Shown piece by piece: positions 56,118-64,000 of a stretch of 64,000 nt of DNA. Each line of letters begins with the position of its first letter. Position 1 is the stretch's first letter. A model generated the notes under the pieces. The model ran no database searches and was not told where the DNA came from. It worked only from the letters and a program-made list of their open reading frames with translations. A program made the position numbers and the translations under genes. Source of the stretch: Pseudoalteromonas luteoviolacea NCIMB 1944 (GTDB lineage Bacteria; Pseudomonadota; Gammaproteobacteria; Enterobacterales; Alteromonadaceae); NCBI RefSeq assembly GCF_001625565.1, contig NZ_AUXS01000013.1, forward strand, positions 1 through 64,000, given 5' to 3'.

Positions 56118-57962
56118 ATGGCTAAATTTTCGTTGATAAAATATCTCTTTATATTGCTCAATATGTGTTGGGTATTTCCAACTTGGGGAGCAACGAAACT
56201 AGCTGATCTCTCACTACATACCGTCATATACTCACCGCTAGCGGTGGCATTTTACGCAGGGGTGGTGGTGAGCTTGAGCTTAGTTGCCATCGCGCGTTCA
56301 CATTTTGCTGTCAATCGCATTCTTCACGCGCTACTTGGTGCCACAGGGCTGGCTATACTCGCTTCAGTGGGTGATATCGCACTGTACGTTTTGGTGGCCA
56401 TTTTACTAGTGCATATATGGCAAAGTGATAAGCTGGGTCAAGGCCGTCATATTGTGATCTGTGCACTGTGTGCCGTTGCAGCGACCTTATTGACTGTCAG
56501 TCATTTTTGGTGGCATTTACCAAGTGTTTATGTGGTTTTAACTCTGCTTCCTGTGTTTATCAGCGAATTATTTCTTGAGGTACCGCGACTAGAAGACAGA
56601 GCCCCTATGGAGTCTAACTTAGACTCCAATGCAGATATATTGGGTCTGCCTGATAGAGCGGGTATCCGAGAAGCATTTAATGAGTATCGAGCACGTGAGC
56701 CTGGCACTGCTATGTTGGTGATGGTGAGACTTGAAGGGTTTCAACAAGTTAACTTTCACCTTGGTCGTGAGTTTGGTGACTTGTTGCTCGCGCAATCCGC
56801 AAATCGCATGAAACAACATTTGCAATGCCACGATATTATGCCCATTGCGATGGGCAATGATGTTGAGCGATTGGCGCACCTCGGTGGATTACACTTTGTA
56901 TTTGTGTGTAGCCTAGCCCACCAACAGCATCTTCACGAGCATTTATGTGCAGAAATAATCGAGAGTACATTAAAACCGTTCAATGTTGGTAACTGTATTA
57001 TTGAGGTCAGTGCAAGGGCAAGTTATGTCAACTGTGATGAAGAGTTGGGTCAATTTGATGAGCTGCTTACTTGTGTGTTTTTAGCGCTGGATAGCAGTCC
57101 GGACAAAACCATCGCACCTTATCAGCAAAAAATGCAAATCGATAGATTAGAGCAACAAGCACGATTGGCGGAGCTCGCGCATATTGACTTTAAAAATGAG
57201 TTAGAGCTGTATTTTCAACCGATCGTTAGAAACAGTGACGGCGATATCGAGTATGTTGAGCTACTTTTGCGCTGGCAGCACCCCAAGCAGGGGATCTTGG
57301 CTGCGAGTAAGTTCATCGAAGATATTCGTATTGCTGGACTGGCATTGCCATTGGCGCAGTATGTTATTGAGCGTGCCGCTGAAATCGCACTGGCGCTAAG
57401 GGTTGAAGGGATCCAAATGCCACTTGGTATCAACTTGTTTGGGCCTGAGATGTTGCATGAAGAGTTTATCGAGTTTGTTGATCGAATTTTGGTCGAACAT
57501 CAGCTGATGCCGCAAGATATTATCATTGAGTGCCCATCACAGATGTTTACCACACTTGATCAACAAGGTGTCGCGATGGTGGCTAGATTGCGCACTATGG
57601 GTGTGAAGCTCTGTGTAGATGGTTTTGGAGAATCTCCATTGTTATTGGCAAAGCTGCCAAAATTAGAAGTGGATTATGTGAAACTTGGGCGTTCATTGAC
57701 TACGCCGAATCAGAGCCAAGGGAACTTTAAGGCTGTGGTGCGTGGCATCGTTGAAATGCAGAACGTACAAGAGTGTAAGGTGATATGCGAAGGAGTGGAG
57801 TCTCAAGAGCAGTTGCAGTTTGCCCAAAACCTCAATGCTTTTGCTGCACAGGGCTATTTATTTACGCGGCCTCTGAGTAGTATCGGCATGATCAGTTGGC
57901 TGAAGCAGTGGCGTTGGGAGCACCCCATTGGAGATAGTCCCAACACCTCAGATGCGAGTTAA
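56118..57962 (+). CDS. Membrane GGDEF-EAL protein, both domains degenerate
   Basis: The 614-residue protein has about five to six N-terminal membrane helices (to about 155), a GGDEF-like domain whose catalytic loop reads GGLHF, and an EAL domain (about 350-600). The EAL domain keeps Glu (VELLLRW), Asn (GINLFG), Glu (IIIEC), Lys (YVKLGRS), Glu (CEGVES) and Gln (AAQGYLF). The metal-binding DDFGTG loop reads DGFGES (D501, G502), so one Asp is lost. c-di-GMP synthesis is impossible and hydrolysis is doubtful; it may be a c-di-GMP sensor. It lies 20 bp after hutI and overlaps hutG (convergent) by four bases. Confidence 0.88.
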   Translation: MAKFSLIKYLFILLNMCWVFPTWGATKLADLSLHTVIYSPLAVAFYAGVVVSLSLVAIARSHFAVNRILHALLGATGLAILASVGDIALYVLVAILLVHIWQSDKLGQGRHIVICALCAVAATLLTVSHFWWHLPSVYVVLTLLPVFISELFLEVPRLEDRAPMESNLDSNADILGLPDRAGIREAFNEYRAREPGTAMLVMVRLEGFQQVNFHLGREFGDLLLAQSANRMKQHLQCHDIMPIAMGNDVERLAHLGGLHFVFVCSLAHQQHLHEHLCAEIIESTLKPFNVGNCIIEVSARASYVNCDEELGQFDELLTCVFLALDSSPDKTIAPYQQKMQIDRLEQQARLAELAHIDFKNELELYFQPIVRNSDGDIEYVELLLRWQHPKQGILAASKFIEDIRIAGLALPLAQYVIERAAEIALALRVEGIQMPLGINLFGPEMLHEEFIEFVDRILVEHQLMPQDIIIECPSQMFTTLDQQGVAMVARLRTMGVKLCVDGFGESPLLLAKLPKLEVDYVKLGRSLTTPNQSQGNFKAVVRGIVEMQNVQECKVICEGVESQEQLQFAQNLNAFAAQGYLFTRPLSSIGMISWLKQWRWEHPIGDSPNTSDAS

Positions 57963-59014
57963 TTTTGTCTCGCTTTTAAATAGCTACATACTAGACCGGA
58001 CAATACTTGCCCCGCCTCGATATGTCCTTGAGCAGCCCCCTGAGGGTGATTTTTTGGTGCAGCTTCGCACAGATGCAAATAGTGTGTATTTGCTTGTTTG
58101 GCACTCAGGTAAACAAAGTGCTCTGCATCATTAACGCTGAAGCCACAATTGGTATATGCACTGACAGGCATCCCTGAAATAGCATCGACATCCACCTCAA
58201 TACCAAGGGGAAGATTTGGATCAAAACGCGTAGTTGCAACCTTAATAGCATCGGTGAGTGATGTGTTGCGAGATACTAAGATGTCTTGGTATGTAGTATA
58301 AGTGAACCCTGCACTTTGTAATGAAGCAACGATGGTGTCATTGTTTTTCTGTTCATGCATACCGACAACGTGATAATCAGCAAGGTAACCTGCATGATGT
58401 GCGTAACTAAACCCGTTACCTGAATGTCTGCCTTCAATGGCTCTAAAGTCAGCGTGGGGGTCAAAATTTATTGCCTGACATTGTTTCTGTTGACTGTGTG
58501 ACAGTGCTTGCAACAGGCCAAAGCTGTTGTTATGTCCGCCACCTATCACGATTGGTTCAAGTCCGGCATCAAATATGGCTTTTAGCACAGCACTGACACG
58601 CACATCCAATTCTTCACACAATACTCTAAGTTGAGTGAGGTCGGCATTAATGTTGTTATCTAGCGCCTCACTTTGTTGTTGTAGATCTTCGGTGATGACC
58701 TCTCCCAGTAACAACACATTGCTGGGAGTGAGAAACTGATTACAAGGTAAATTTAAAAAGCGCTTTAAAAACGCATGCCAGCCATCTGTTGCTCCACCGT
58801 TACCGCAATTACCGCGCGGTCCTATGTCTTCGTTGATGGCAACGAGGACATATTTGATACCAAACTCGGCGGCATCTTTTAGTGCTTCAGGCAGCGGGGA
58901 TTGCGACTTTAAAAAAGACAATGATTGCCAAAATCGTGTTTCGTTTTCTCGTGTAGCTGTGTATTCGCTGATGTTTGATTCGTTATAAATCTTGATCCAG
59001 TTATGTGCAGTCAT
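57959..59014 (-). CDS. hutG: Formimidoylglutamase HutG (arginase family)
   Basis: HutG splits formimidoyl-glutamate to glutamate and formamide, the last step of histidine use. The 351-residue enzyme has the two-manganese motifs of the arginase family: GGGHNNSFG, INFDPHADFRAIEGRHSGNGFSYA and IEVDVDAISG. It is on the opposite strand to hutI, and the GGDEF-EAL gene lies between them. No HutC operator was seen before it. Confidence 0.93.
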   Translation of the reverse strand: MTAHNWIKIYNESNISEYTATRENETRFWQSLSFLKSQSPLPEALKDAAEFGIKYVLVAINEDIGPRGNCGNGGATDGWHAFLKRFLNLPCNQFLTPSNVLLLGEVITEDLQQQSEALDNNINADLTQLRVLCEELDVRVSAVLKAIFDAGLEPIVIGGGHNNSFGLLQALSHSQQKQCQAINFDPHADFRAIEGRHSGNGFSYAHHAGYLADYHVVGMHEQKNNDTIVASLQSAGFTYTTYQDILVSRNTSLTDAIKVATTRFDPNLPLGIEVDVDAISGMPVSAYTNCGFSVNDAEHFVYLSAKQANTHYLHLCEAAPKNHPQGAAQGHIEAGQVLSGLVCSYLKARQN

Positions 59015-59105
59015 GGTGTTTCAGGTATTAAAAGCAGGTTAGGGTAAACAGCGCCAAGCCATTACGCGTTATGCGCAGTGGCTCGGTGATGGTCTTAATT
59101 AGTGG

Positions 59106-59609
59106 TTAGGCGTCGTCTTCGTCTACTTCGAGCAATAACTCTTCAGCTGAAATAACGATACCAGTCGAGTCTGCGTACAGGAAATCATCATCAAAGAAAG
59201 AGACACCTGCAAAATTGACAGGGATGCCTTGTACGCCCGTGCCCTCGCTGTCTGCGCCGACAGGAATAGATGCAATGGCTTGAATGCCAAGCTCACATTC
59301 TTCGAGCTCTTCGACATGACGTACTGCGCCGTATACGACGATGCCTTGCCAGTTGTTCTCCAAGGCAAGCTCAGCGAGATCAATGTCGATTAAGGCGCGT
59401 CGTGTAGAGCCTCCACCATCAATCAATAAAACTTTACCAGTTCCATCTTGTTGTAGTACTTCGGCGATCATTTCGTTGTTTTCGAAACATTTCACCGTTT
59501 TTATACGACCACAAAAGGCATGTTGTCCGCCAAAGTTAATAAACATTGGCTCAAGTACGTCAATGGCATCGGCGAAGTGATCACACAGATCAGACGTGCT
59601 GTAATCCAT
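59106..59609 (-). CDS. rraA: Regulator of RNase E activity RraA
   Basis: RraA binds RNase E and inhibits RNA decay. The 167-residue protein (E. coli 161) matches along its length: DYSTSDLCDHF, LLIDGGGSTRRALIDIDLAELA, GAVRHVEELEE, GIQAIASIPVGADSEG. The RraA fold also occurs in HMG/CHA aldolases, but the proteobacterial RraA pattern fits better. I use the second ATG, which starts like E. coli RraA; GAGGA precedes. Confidence 0.93.
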   Translation of the reverse strand: MDYSTSDLCDHFADAIDVLEPMFINFGGQHAFCGRIKTVKCFENNEMIAEVLQQDGTGKVLLIDGGGSTRRALIDIDLAELALENNWQGIVVYGAVRHVEELEECELGIQAIASIPVGADSEGTGVQGIPVNFAGVSFFDDDFLYADSTGIVISAEELLLEVDEDDA

Positions 59610-59766
59610 CATAGTATCCTCAGAGAATGGCTAAACTGTTGTCAGTATACTCCCATTGAGAAGCTGCGCAATGCTTTGAATAAACTTACATAATTGTGTC
59701 ACAAAAATGTCGCGGTATTGTTATTAAGCTCTTCTATGCTGAAATTGTGAACAAATGTAAGCAACT

Positions 59767-60291
59767 ATGATGAAAGCACAAATAATTAAACTAGACACGG
59801 CGCTCTATTTTGCACTGTACAAGCCAAAACGGCGAAAATGGTTTAACTGGTTGATGTTAATGCTGTCTAAAAGTGGCAACGGTGGTCTATACGTCATTTT
59901 GGCATTATTAAATGGTTACTTTATGGGCAGTGATGGTAGTGCATTTGTACAAATGGTACTGGTTGCGTTTGCCATAGAGCGGCCATTGTATTTTGTGATG
60001 AAAAAGCACTTTGCCAGAATAAGACCGTGCGATTGTTTGGCTGTTAAGGCAATGCTTACACCCAGTGATAAGTTTAGTTTGCCCTCGGGACATAGCGCAG
60101 GTGCGTGGTTATACGCAACGTGCCTGATTGATGTTTACCCGGTATTGACCATCCCTCTGCTGATATGGGCAGCAGGAGTTTCGTTGTCACGCGTTTTGGT
60201 TGGAGTACATTATCCAATAGATGTTGTGCTCGGCGCCGTGATGGGCAGTGGGTGCGCATTATTGGCCATCGGCATTTTAGGAGAGTTATGA
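59767..60291 (+). CDS. PAP2-family membrane phosphatase
   Basis: The 174-residue inner membrane protein has about four to five helices and all three PAP2 motifs: [17 protein letters not shown] and SRVLVGVHYPIDV. Family members dephosphorylate lipid phosphates such as undecaprenyl diphosphate or phosphatidic acid. It overlaps the glycosyltransferase gene by four bases, hinting that both act in envelope glycolipid metabolism. The start may also be the second Met. Confidence 0.9.
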   Translation: MMKAQIIKLDTALYFALYKPKRRKWFNWLMLMLSKSGNGGLYVILALLNGYFMGSDGSAFVQMVLVAFAIERPLYFVMKKHFARIRPCDCLAVKAMLTPSDKFSLPSGHSAGAWLYATCLIDVYPVLTIPLLIWAAGVSLSRVLVGVHYPIDVVLGAVMGSGCALLAIGILGEL

Positions 60292-61334
60292 GAATATTAT
60301 ATGGGATCCAAGGGACGGGCAATGGCCACATTACACGTGCGCGTGTAATGGCGGAATGTTTTACCAAACTCGGAATTGATGTTGATTATTTGTTTTCCGG
60401 AAGGGATGCTAACCAGTATTTTGATATGGGGGTATTTGGTCAATATCAGGTGAGACGCGGGCTAAGCTTTATTACCAAAGGCGGCAAACTAAATTATCAA
60501 GAAACCGTAAAGCAGCTTAAACTTGGCACCTTTTTACGCGATGTTCGGCAGCTGGATATCAAGCAATATGATCTTGTATTTAACGACTTTGAACCTGTGT
60601 CCGCATGGGCTGCCAAATTGGCGAAAGTGCCTGTTGTCGCGATGAGCCATCAAGCGGCATTTTTATCTCCAGAAGTGCCTTTATTTGGCGCAGGTTTTAT
60701 GGAACGAGCTTTGATCCGCTGGTTTGCGCCTGCAAATGTGCATTTAGGGGTGCATTGGCAACCTTTTGCAAAAAATATTTTGCCGCCTTTTATCGCATTT
60801 CATGGTAATCAAACCGTATCAATTGCGAACAAAATACTGGTTTACCTGCCTTTCGAAGATCTGAATAGCATTGTTGAATTGCTTGGGGATTTTCCTGATA
60901 GAGAATTTTATTGTTATCACCCTGATGCGGTTGATCAGTCGATCAATCATATTCATTTGCGCGCGCCGTCCAGAACGGGGTTTTTAGAAGATCTGACAAG
61001 TGCATCTGGGGTAGTTGCCAATGCAGGGTTTGAGCTTTCTAGCGAGGCGCTCAAGTTTGGCAAGAAGTTATTATTGAAACCTTTACAAGGACAATTCGAA
61101 CAATTAAGCAATGCTATGACGCTGCAGTCATTAGGCTTGGCTGAGGTGATGAACTATCTAAATTCCGAAGCGTTGGGGGAATGGTTGGAACATCCAGAGG
61201 GGCAAATGATCGATTTTCCTTCAGATGCGACGCCGCTGGCAAAGTGGCTTGCAAAAGGCCAATGGCAAGATTACGGCAGTTTACATGACAGTTTGTGGCA
61301 ACCAATCCTCTATAATAGGAACAAAGTTGCATAG
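60288..61334 (+). CDS. Glycosyltransferase, MJ1255/VC2487 family
   Basis: The 348-residue protein has a GT-B fold pattern: MRILYGIQGTGNGHITRARVMAE at the start and VVANAGFELSSEALKFGKKLLLKPLQGQFEQ, the donor-binding segment, near residue 245. I start at the ATG at 60288, with AGGAG upstream and overlap with the phosphatase stop (ATGA); the longer frame from 60165 lies inside the phosphatase gene. Donor and acceptor are unknown; a glycolipid product is likely given its partner. Confidence 0.88.
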   Translation: MRILYGIQGTGNGHITRARVMAECFTKLGIDVDYLFSGRDANQYFDMGVFGQYQVRRGLSFITKGGKLNYQETVKQLKLGTFLRDVRQLDIKQYDLVFNDFEPVSAWAAKLAKVPVVAMSHQAAFLSPEVPLFGAGFMERALIRWFAPANVHLGVHWQPFAKNILPPFIAFHGNQTVSIANKILVYLPFEDLNSIVELLGDFPDREFYCYHPDAVDQSINHIHLRAPSRTGFLEDLTSASGVVANAGFELSSEALKFGKKLLLKPLQGQFEQLSNAMTLQSLGLAEVMNYLNSEALGEWLEHPEGQMIDFPSDATPLAKWLAKGQWQDYGSLHDSLWQPILYNRNKVA

Positions 61335-61441
61335 CATGTGAAAAACATGAAATATTTTTGATTAAACTTGTAGATTCAATTTCAGCGCAAGGTGAGTTTG
61401 GCTATACTGTATTGCAGGTTCTGTAATAATTAGGTAACTGT

Positions 61442-63322
61442 ATGGCTCTACTTGAAAATCTAACCATAAAAAGGCGTTTGCAGCTCAATGCTGTTGTTGT
61501 CGGTGTTGCTTTGCTGGTTATGCTAGCTGTGATCATCACTGAAGCCAATACAATGCGCCAGTTGAATGAGACCATTCAATACGCAGAAGAACTGGATGTT
61601 CATGAGTTGTCCATGCGAAAGTATGAGAAAAACTTTCTATTTTACAAAGACACAGCGGCGCTGGAACAGTTTGAAAAGGAATATAAACAACTTAAACAAA
61701 AAAAGTCGCAACTTGAAGCTGTTTTTATCGACTTTGGCATCGATTTAGCGCAATTAAATCAGTTTGAACAGTTGGTTACCCAATATCACGCTGAATTTAA
61801 TCGCGTTGTCGACTTACAAAAGACCATAGGTATGCATCCAAAAGATGCCTTGTATGGTGAACTGCGAAAAGCGGTGCATGGGGTAGAAACACTGCTAAAA
61901 CAAAAAGAAGACTACAAGTTGCTGACGACCATGTTGCAACTCAGACGCGCAGAAAAAGATTTTATGTTGCGTCTAGATACCAAATATCTAGGTAAGTTTA
62001 ATAAGCACATTGAGACGTTTGAGTCTCAGATCCGTGCATCCAGTCATAGCCGCGCTTACCAGCAAGAGCTCATTGATTTACTCGGTGTGTATCAAGTCAA
62101 ATTCAAAGGCTTGGTGGATGCACAGGTAACACTGGGTGTCGATTTAAATAGCGGTGCACTGGGCGATATGCGTACCGTGGTAAAGAAAAGCGATGCGGTG
62201 GTTGTCGCCATTGTTGAGCAGACCAAGCGTGAGATCGCAGAAAACGCAGAATTTGCCAAGTCGATTGCAATTCTAATTTTCTTTGCCGCAGCCGCCATTG
62301 TGATGGTATTGGTATGGTCGACCAGCCGATCTATTATTCGCCCTGTTGAGCGTGTTTATCAGACGATAGAGCGGATCAGACGAGAGAACAACCTAGGTAT
62401 TTTGATTGAGCACAGTGGCAATGATGAAATTACCATCATGACACGCGACTTCAATAGCTTAATTGAAGACTTCAAAAACTTGATCGCAGATGTTAATCGC
62501 GCTTTAGTGACCATCAATGATGCCACATCACACCTTTCTGCGACCACAGCGCAAACCAGTGCTGGTATGAATGAGCAATTGCATGAGGCGGATATGGTGG
62601 CAACTGCAGCCACAGAAATGCAAGCGACGATTCAGGACATTTCGCACAATACGGAAGCCGCAGCGCAAAAAGCAGAATCGACGAATAACAATGCACAGCA
62701 AGGCCGCAGTGAAGTGACCTCTACCATAGATCACATTATGGCATTGTCTCACTCACTCAGTGGTGCCTCTGAAGTTGTTGGTCAGTTGGAGCGCGATGGT
62801 GAAACCATCGGTTCGGTACTTGATGTGATCAGAGGAATAGCCGAACAAACAAACCTGTTAGCACTGAATGCGGCGATTGAGGCAGCTCGAGCGGGCGAAC
62901 AAGGCCGAGGTTTTGCAGTGGTTGCCGACGAAGTTAGATCCTTGGCACAGCGTACGCAAGACTCGACACAAGAGATTGAAAGTATCATTTCGACATTACA
63001 ACAGCGTACCCAAGATGTTGTAAGTATTATGGAAGAGTGCCGAAGCCAAAGTAATGAGAGTGTTGAGCAAGCCGAACGTGCTGGAGAGCTTTTAGGTTTG
63101 ATCACAGAAGATGTGCAAAACATTATGGATATGAGTACGCACATTGCAACTGCCATTGATGAACAGAATCAGGTTGCGTCAGAAGTAAATAAAAATGTCG
63201 TTAAAATCCGCGATATTGCGCAAGATGCATCTGAACACGCTGCTTCCAATGCGCAAAGTAGTGAAGAGCTGTCTGAACAGGCTCGGGCACTGCACAATGC
63301 CATTGATAAATATAAGGTGTGA
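61442..63322 (+). CDS. Methyl-accepting chemotaxis protein with helical bimodular sensor
   Basis: The 626-residue receptor has two membrane helices (about 13-33 and 272-295) around a helical periplasmic domain of about 240 residues. That domain repeats a motif: [14 protein letters not shown] near residue 54 and [13 protein letters not shown] near residue 175, typical of HBM-type sensors. The HAMP and signalling domains follow, with [37 protein letters not shown]. Ligand unknown. A strong terminator follows. Confidence 0.94.
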   Translation: MALLENLTIKRRLQLNAVVVGVALLVMLAVIITEANTMRQLNETIQYAEELDVHELSMRKYEKNFLFYKDTAALEQFEKEYKQLKQKKSQLEAVFIDFGIDLAQLNQFEQLVTQYHAEFNRVVDLQKTIGMHPKDALYGELRKAVHGVETLLKQKEDYKLLTTMLQLRRAEKDFMLRLDTKYLGKFNKHIETFESQIRASSHSRAYQQELIDLLGVYQVKFKGLVDAQVTLGVDLNSGALGDMRTVVKKSDAVVVAIVEQTKREIAENAEFAKSIAILIFFAAAAIVMVLVWSTSRSIIRPVERVYQTIERIRRENNLGILIEHSGNDEITIMTRDFNSLIEDFKNLIADVNRALVTINDATSHLSATTAQTSAGMNEQLHEADMVATAATEMQATIQDISHNTEAAAQKAESTNNNAQQGRSEVTSTIDHIMALSHSLSGASEVVGQLERDGETIGSVLDVIRGIAEQTNLLALNAAIEAARAGEQGRGFAVVADEVRSLAQRTQDSTQEIESIISTLQQRTQDVVSIMEECRSQSNESVEQAERAGELLGLITEDVQNIMDMSTHIATAIDEQNQVASEVNKNVVKIRDIAQDASEHAASNAQSSEELSEQARALHNAIDKYKV

Positions 63323-63362
63323 TAACTAAAGCGCGTCTAGAGGAGTTTAGGCGCTCTCTTGC

Positions 63363-63389
63363 AAACAGCATCCATGTGATGCTGTTTTT
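63363..63389 (+). terminator. Terminator of the chemoreceptor gene
   Basis: AAACAGCATC-CATGT-GATGCTGTTT and further Ts, about 40 bases after the stop codon. Confidence 0.9.
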
Positions 63390-63400
63390 GTTTATAAGGC

Positions 63401-63775
63401 CTAAGGGACAAATTTAATCGGTACGCTGTCTTTGTTCTTATGGTGTTGCTGCACTTTTTCTTGATATTGTGCCCATAACACTTGGTGATTTGTACATAGC
63501 TTACGTAGGTACTGCCAACTAAATAAGCCGGAGTTGTGGCCATCGTCAAAACACAGCCTTACGGCATAATGCCCTACTGGCTCAATTGCGTTTAAGGTCA
63601 CGTTTTGCTTGTTTAATACCAGTTGCGCTTGTTCAGGACTATGTCCTTGTACTTCCGCAGACGGGGAGTGCGTACGTAAAAATTCTGTACTGAGCGTGAC
63701 TTTCATGCCATCGTCAAAACTAATGTCGAGTTGATTACTTAGTCGATGGTAATGGAGTTTGGTTACTTGATACAT
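63401..63775 (-). CDS. DUF971-domain protein
   Basis: The 124-residue protein is one DUF971 domain (LHYHRLSNQLDISFDDG...LSTEFLRTHSPSAEVQGH...YAVRLCFDDGHNSGLFSWQYLRKLC), the fold at the N-terminus of gamma-butyrobetaine hydroxylase. Stand-alone members often lie after hslVU in gammaproteobacteria, as here. The role is not established; an Fe-S related role has been suggested for related domains. Confidence 0.9.
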   Translation of the reverse strand: MYQVTKLHYHRLSNQLDISFDDGMKVTLSTEFLRTHSPSAEVQGHSPEQAQLVLNKQNVTLNAIEPVGHYAVRLCFDDGHNSGLFSWQYLRKLCTNHQVLWAQYQEKVQQHHKNKDSVPIKFVP

Positions 63776-63802
63776 AAAAATTGGGTCAGCATCGCTGACC
63801 CA
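63776..63802 (-). terminator. Terminator of hslU
   Basis: TGGGTCAGC-GAT-GCTGACCCA on the minus strand, followed by a T-rich run, between the hslU stop and the DUF971 start. Confidence 0.9.
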
Positions 63803-63811
63803 GTCTCCGAA

Positions 63812-64000
63812 TTATAGAATGAAGCGGCTTAAGTCTTCATCTTGAACTAGCATATCAAGGTGCTGTTCAACGTATTTCGCATCAATTTTCAATGCTTGAC
63901 CTGCTTTGTCTGAGGCATCGAACGAGATCTCTTCCATCAGCTTTTCCATCACAGTATGTAGACGCCTTGCACCGATATTTTCAGTCTTTTCGTTTACTTG
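63812..64000 (-). CDS. hslU: HslU ATPase, C-terminal part (gene runs off the window)
   Basis: The last 62 codons of HslU, the unfoldase of the HslUV protease. The fragment reads [20 protein letters not shown] and ends [10 protein letters not shown], the conserved tail that docks into HslV and activates it. The gene starts beyond the right edge, probably preceded by hslV. Confidence 0.95.
   Translation of the reverse strand, partial: QVNEKTENIGARRLHTVMEKLMEEISFDASDKAGQALKIDAKYVEQHLDMLVQDEDLSRFIL

Noticed and set aside
57928..58134. 68-residue plus-strand frame after the GGDEF-EAL gene
   Set aside because: It lies antisense to hutG and has no recognisable protein features.
60165..60287. Extended N-terminus of the glycosyltransferase
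   Set aside because: It would be encoded inside the PAP2 gene; the ATG at 60288 has AGGAG and matches the family start.

Overview
The window looks like chromosomal core DNA of a marine gammaproteobacterium of the order Alteromonadales, most likely Pseudoalteromonas. I infer this from protein similarity to Vibrio, Shewanella and E. coli orthologues, moderate-to-low GC, the glnA-DUF4124-ntrBC order, a complete S10 ribosomal operon, three methyl-accepting chemotaxis proteins and a VC2487-type glycosyltransferase. No insertion sequence, prophage, CRISPR array, rRNA or tRNA gene was seen.

Layout. Bases 237-4163: a Tag-like DNA glycosylase, SelO and an ABC exporter, tightly packed. 4282-10349: an OmpA-family protein, aconitase B, and an outer-membrane-protein/lipoprotein pair. 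10637-12909: a PF10014-type dioxygenase, a cysteine-desulfurase-like PLP enzyme, and a 56-codon gene that looks like a RiPP (ribosomally made, modified peptide) precursor. 12962-18370: the nitrogen block (cNMP-binding protein, ntrC, ntrB, DUF4124 protein, glnA), with NtrC sites and a sigma-54 promoter. 18397-25874: a MacB-like efflux system (adaptor, ATPase, permease, small membrane protein) with its own histidine kinase and sigma-54 activator; a sigma-54 promoter and an upstream dyad sit in front of the adaptor gene. 26145-35307: typA, a CheW-CZB protein, an orphan substrate-binding protein, tmcA, uvrD (LexA-like box upstream) and cheV. 35511-40616: a potassium channel, an EVE-domain protein, tesB, and plsB with a FadR-like site. 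40923-46156: the S10 operon from promoter and attenuator-like leader to terminator, not followed by the spc operon. 46265-53024: an unknown membrane-anchored protein, hemN with an FNR-type promoter, and two chemoreceptors. 53280-59014: a YeeZ-like protein and hutC/hutI/hutG interrupted by a degenerate GGDEF-EAL protein. 59106-64000: rraA, a PAP2 phosphatase with a glycosyltransferase, a third chemoreceptor, a DUF971 protein and the 3' end of hslU.

How it works together. Several regulatory circuits can be read directly from DNA: nitrogen control (NtrC/sigma-54 at glnA and ntrB), a self-contained sigma-54 efflux module, fatty-acid control of plsB, SOS control of uvrD, oxygen control of hemN, and HutC control of hutI/hutC. 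The least explained items are the RiPP-like peptide at 12739, the outer-membrane-protein/lipoprotein pair at 8428-10349, and the unknown gene at 46265.
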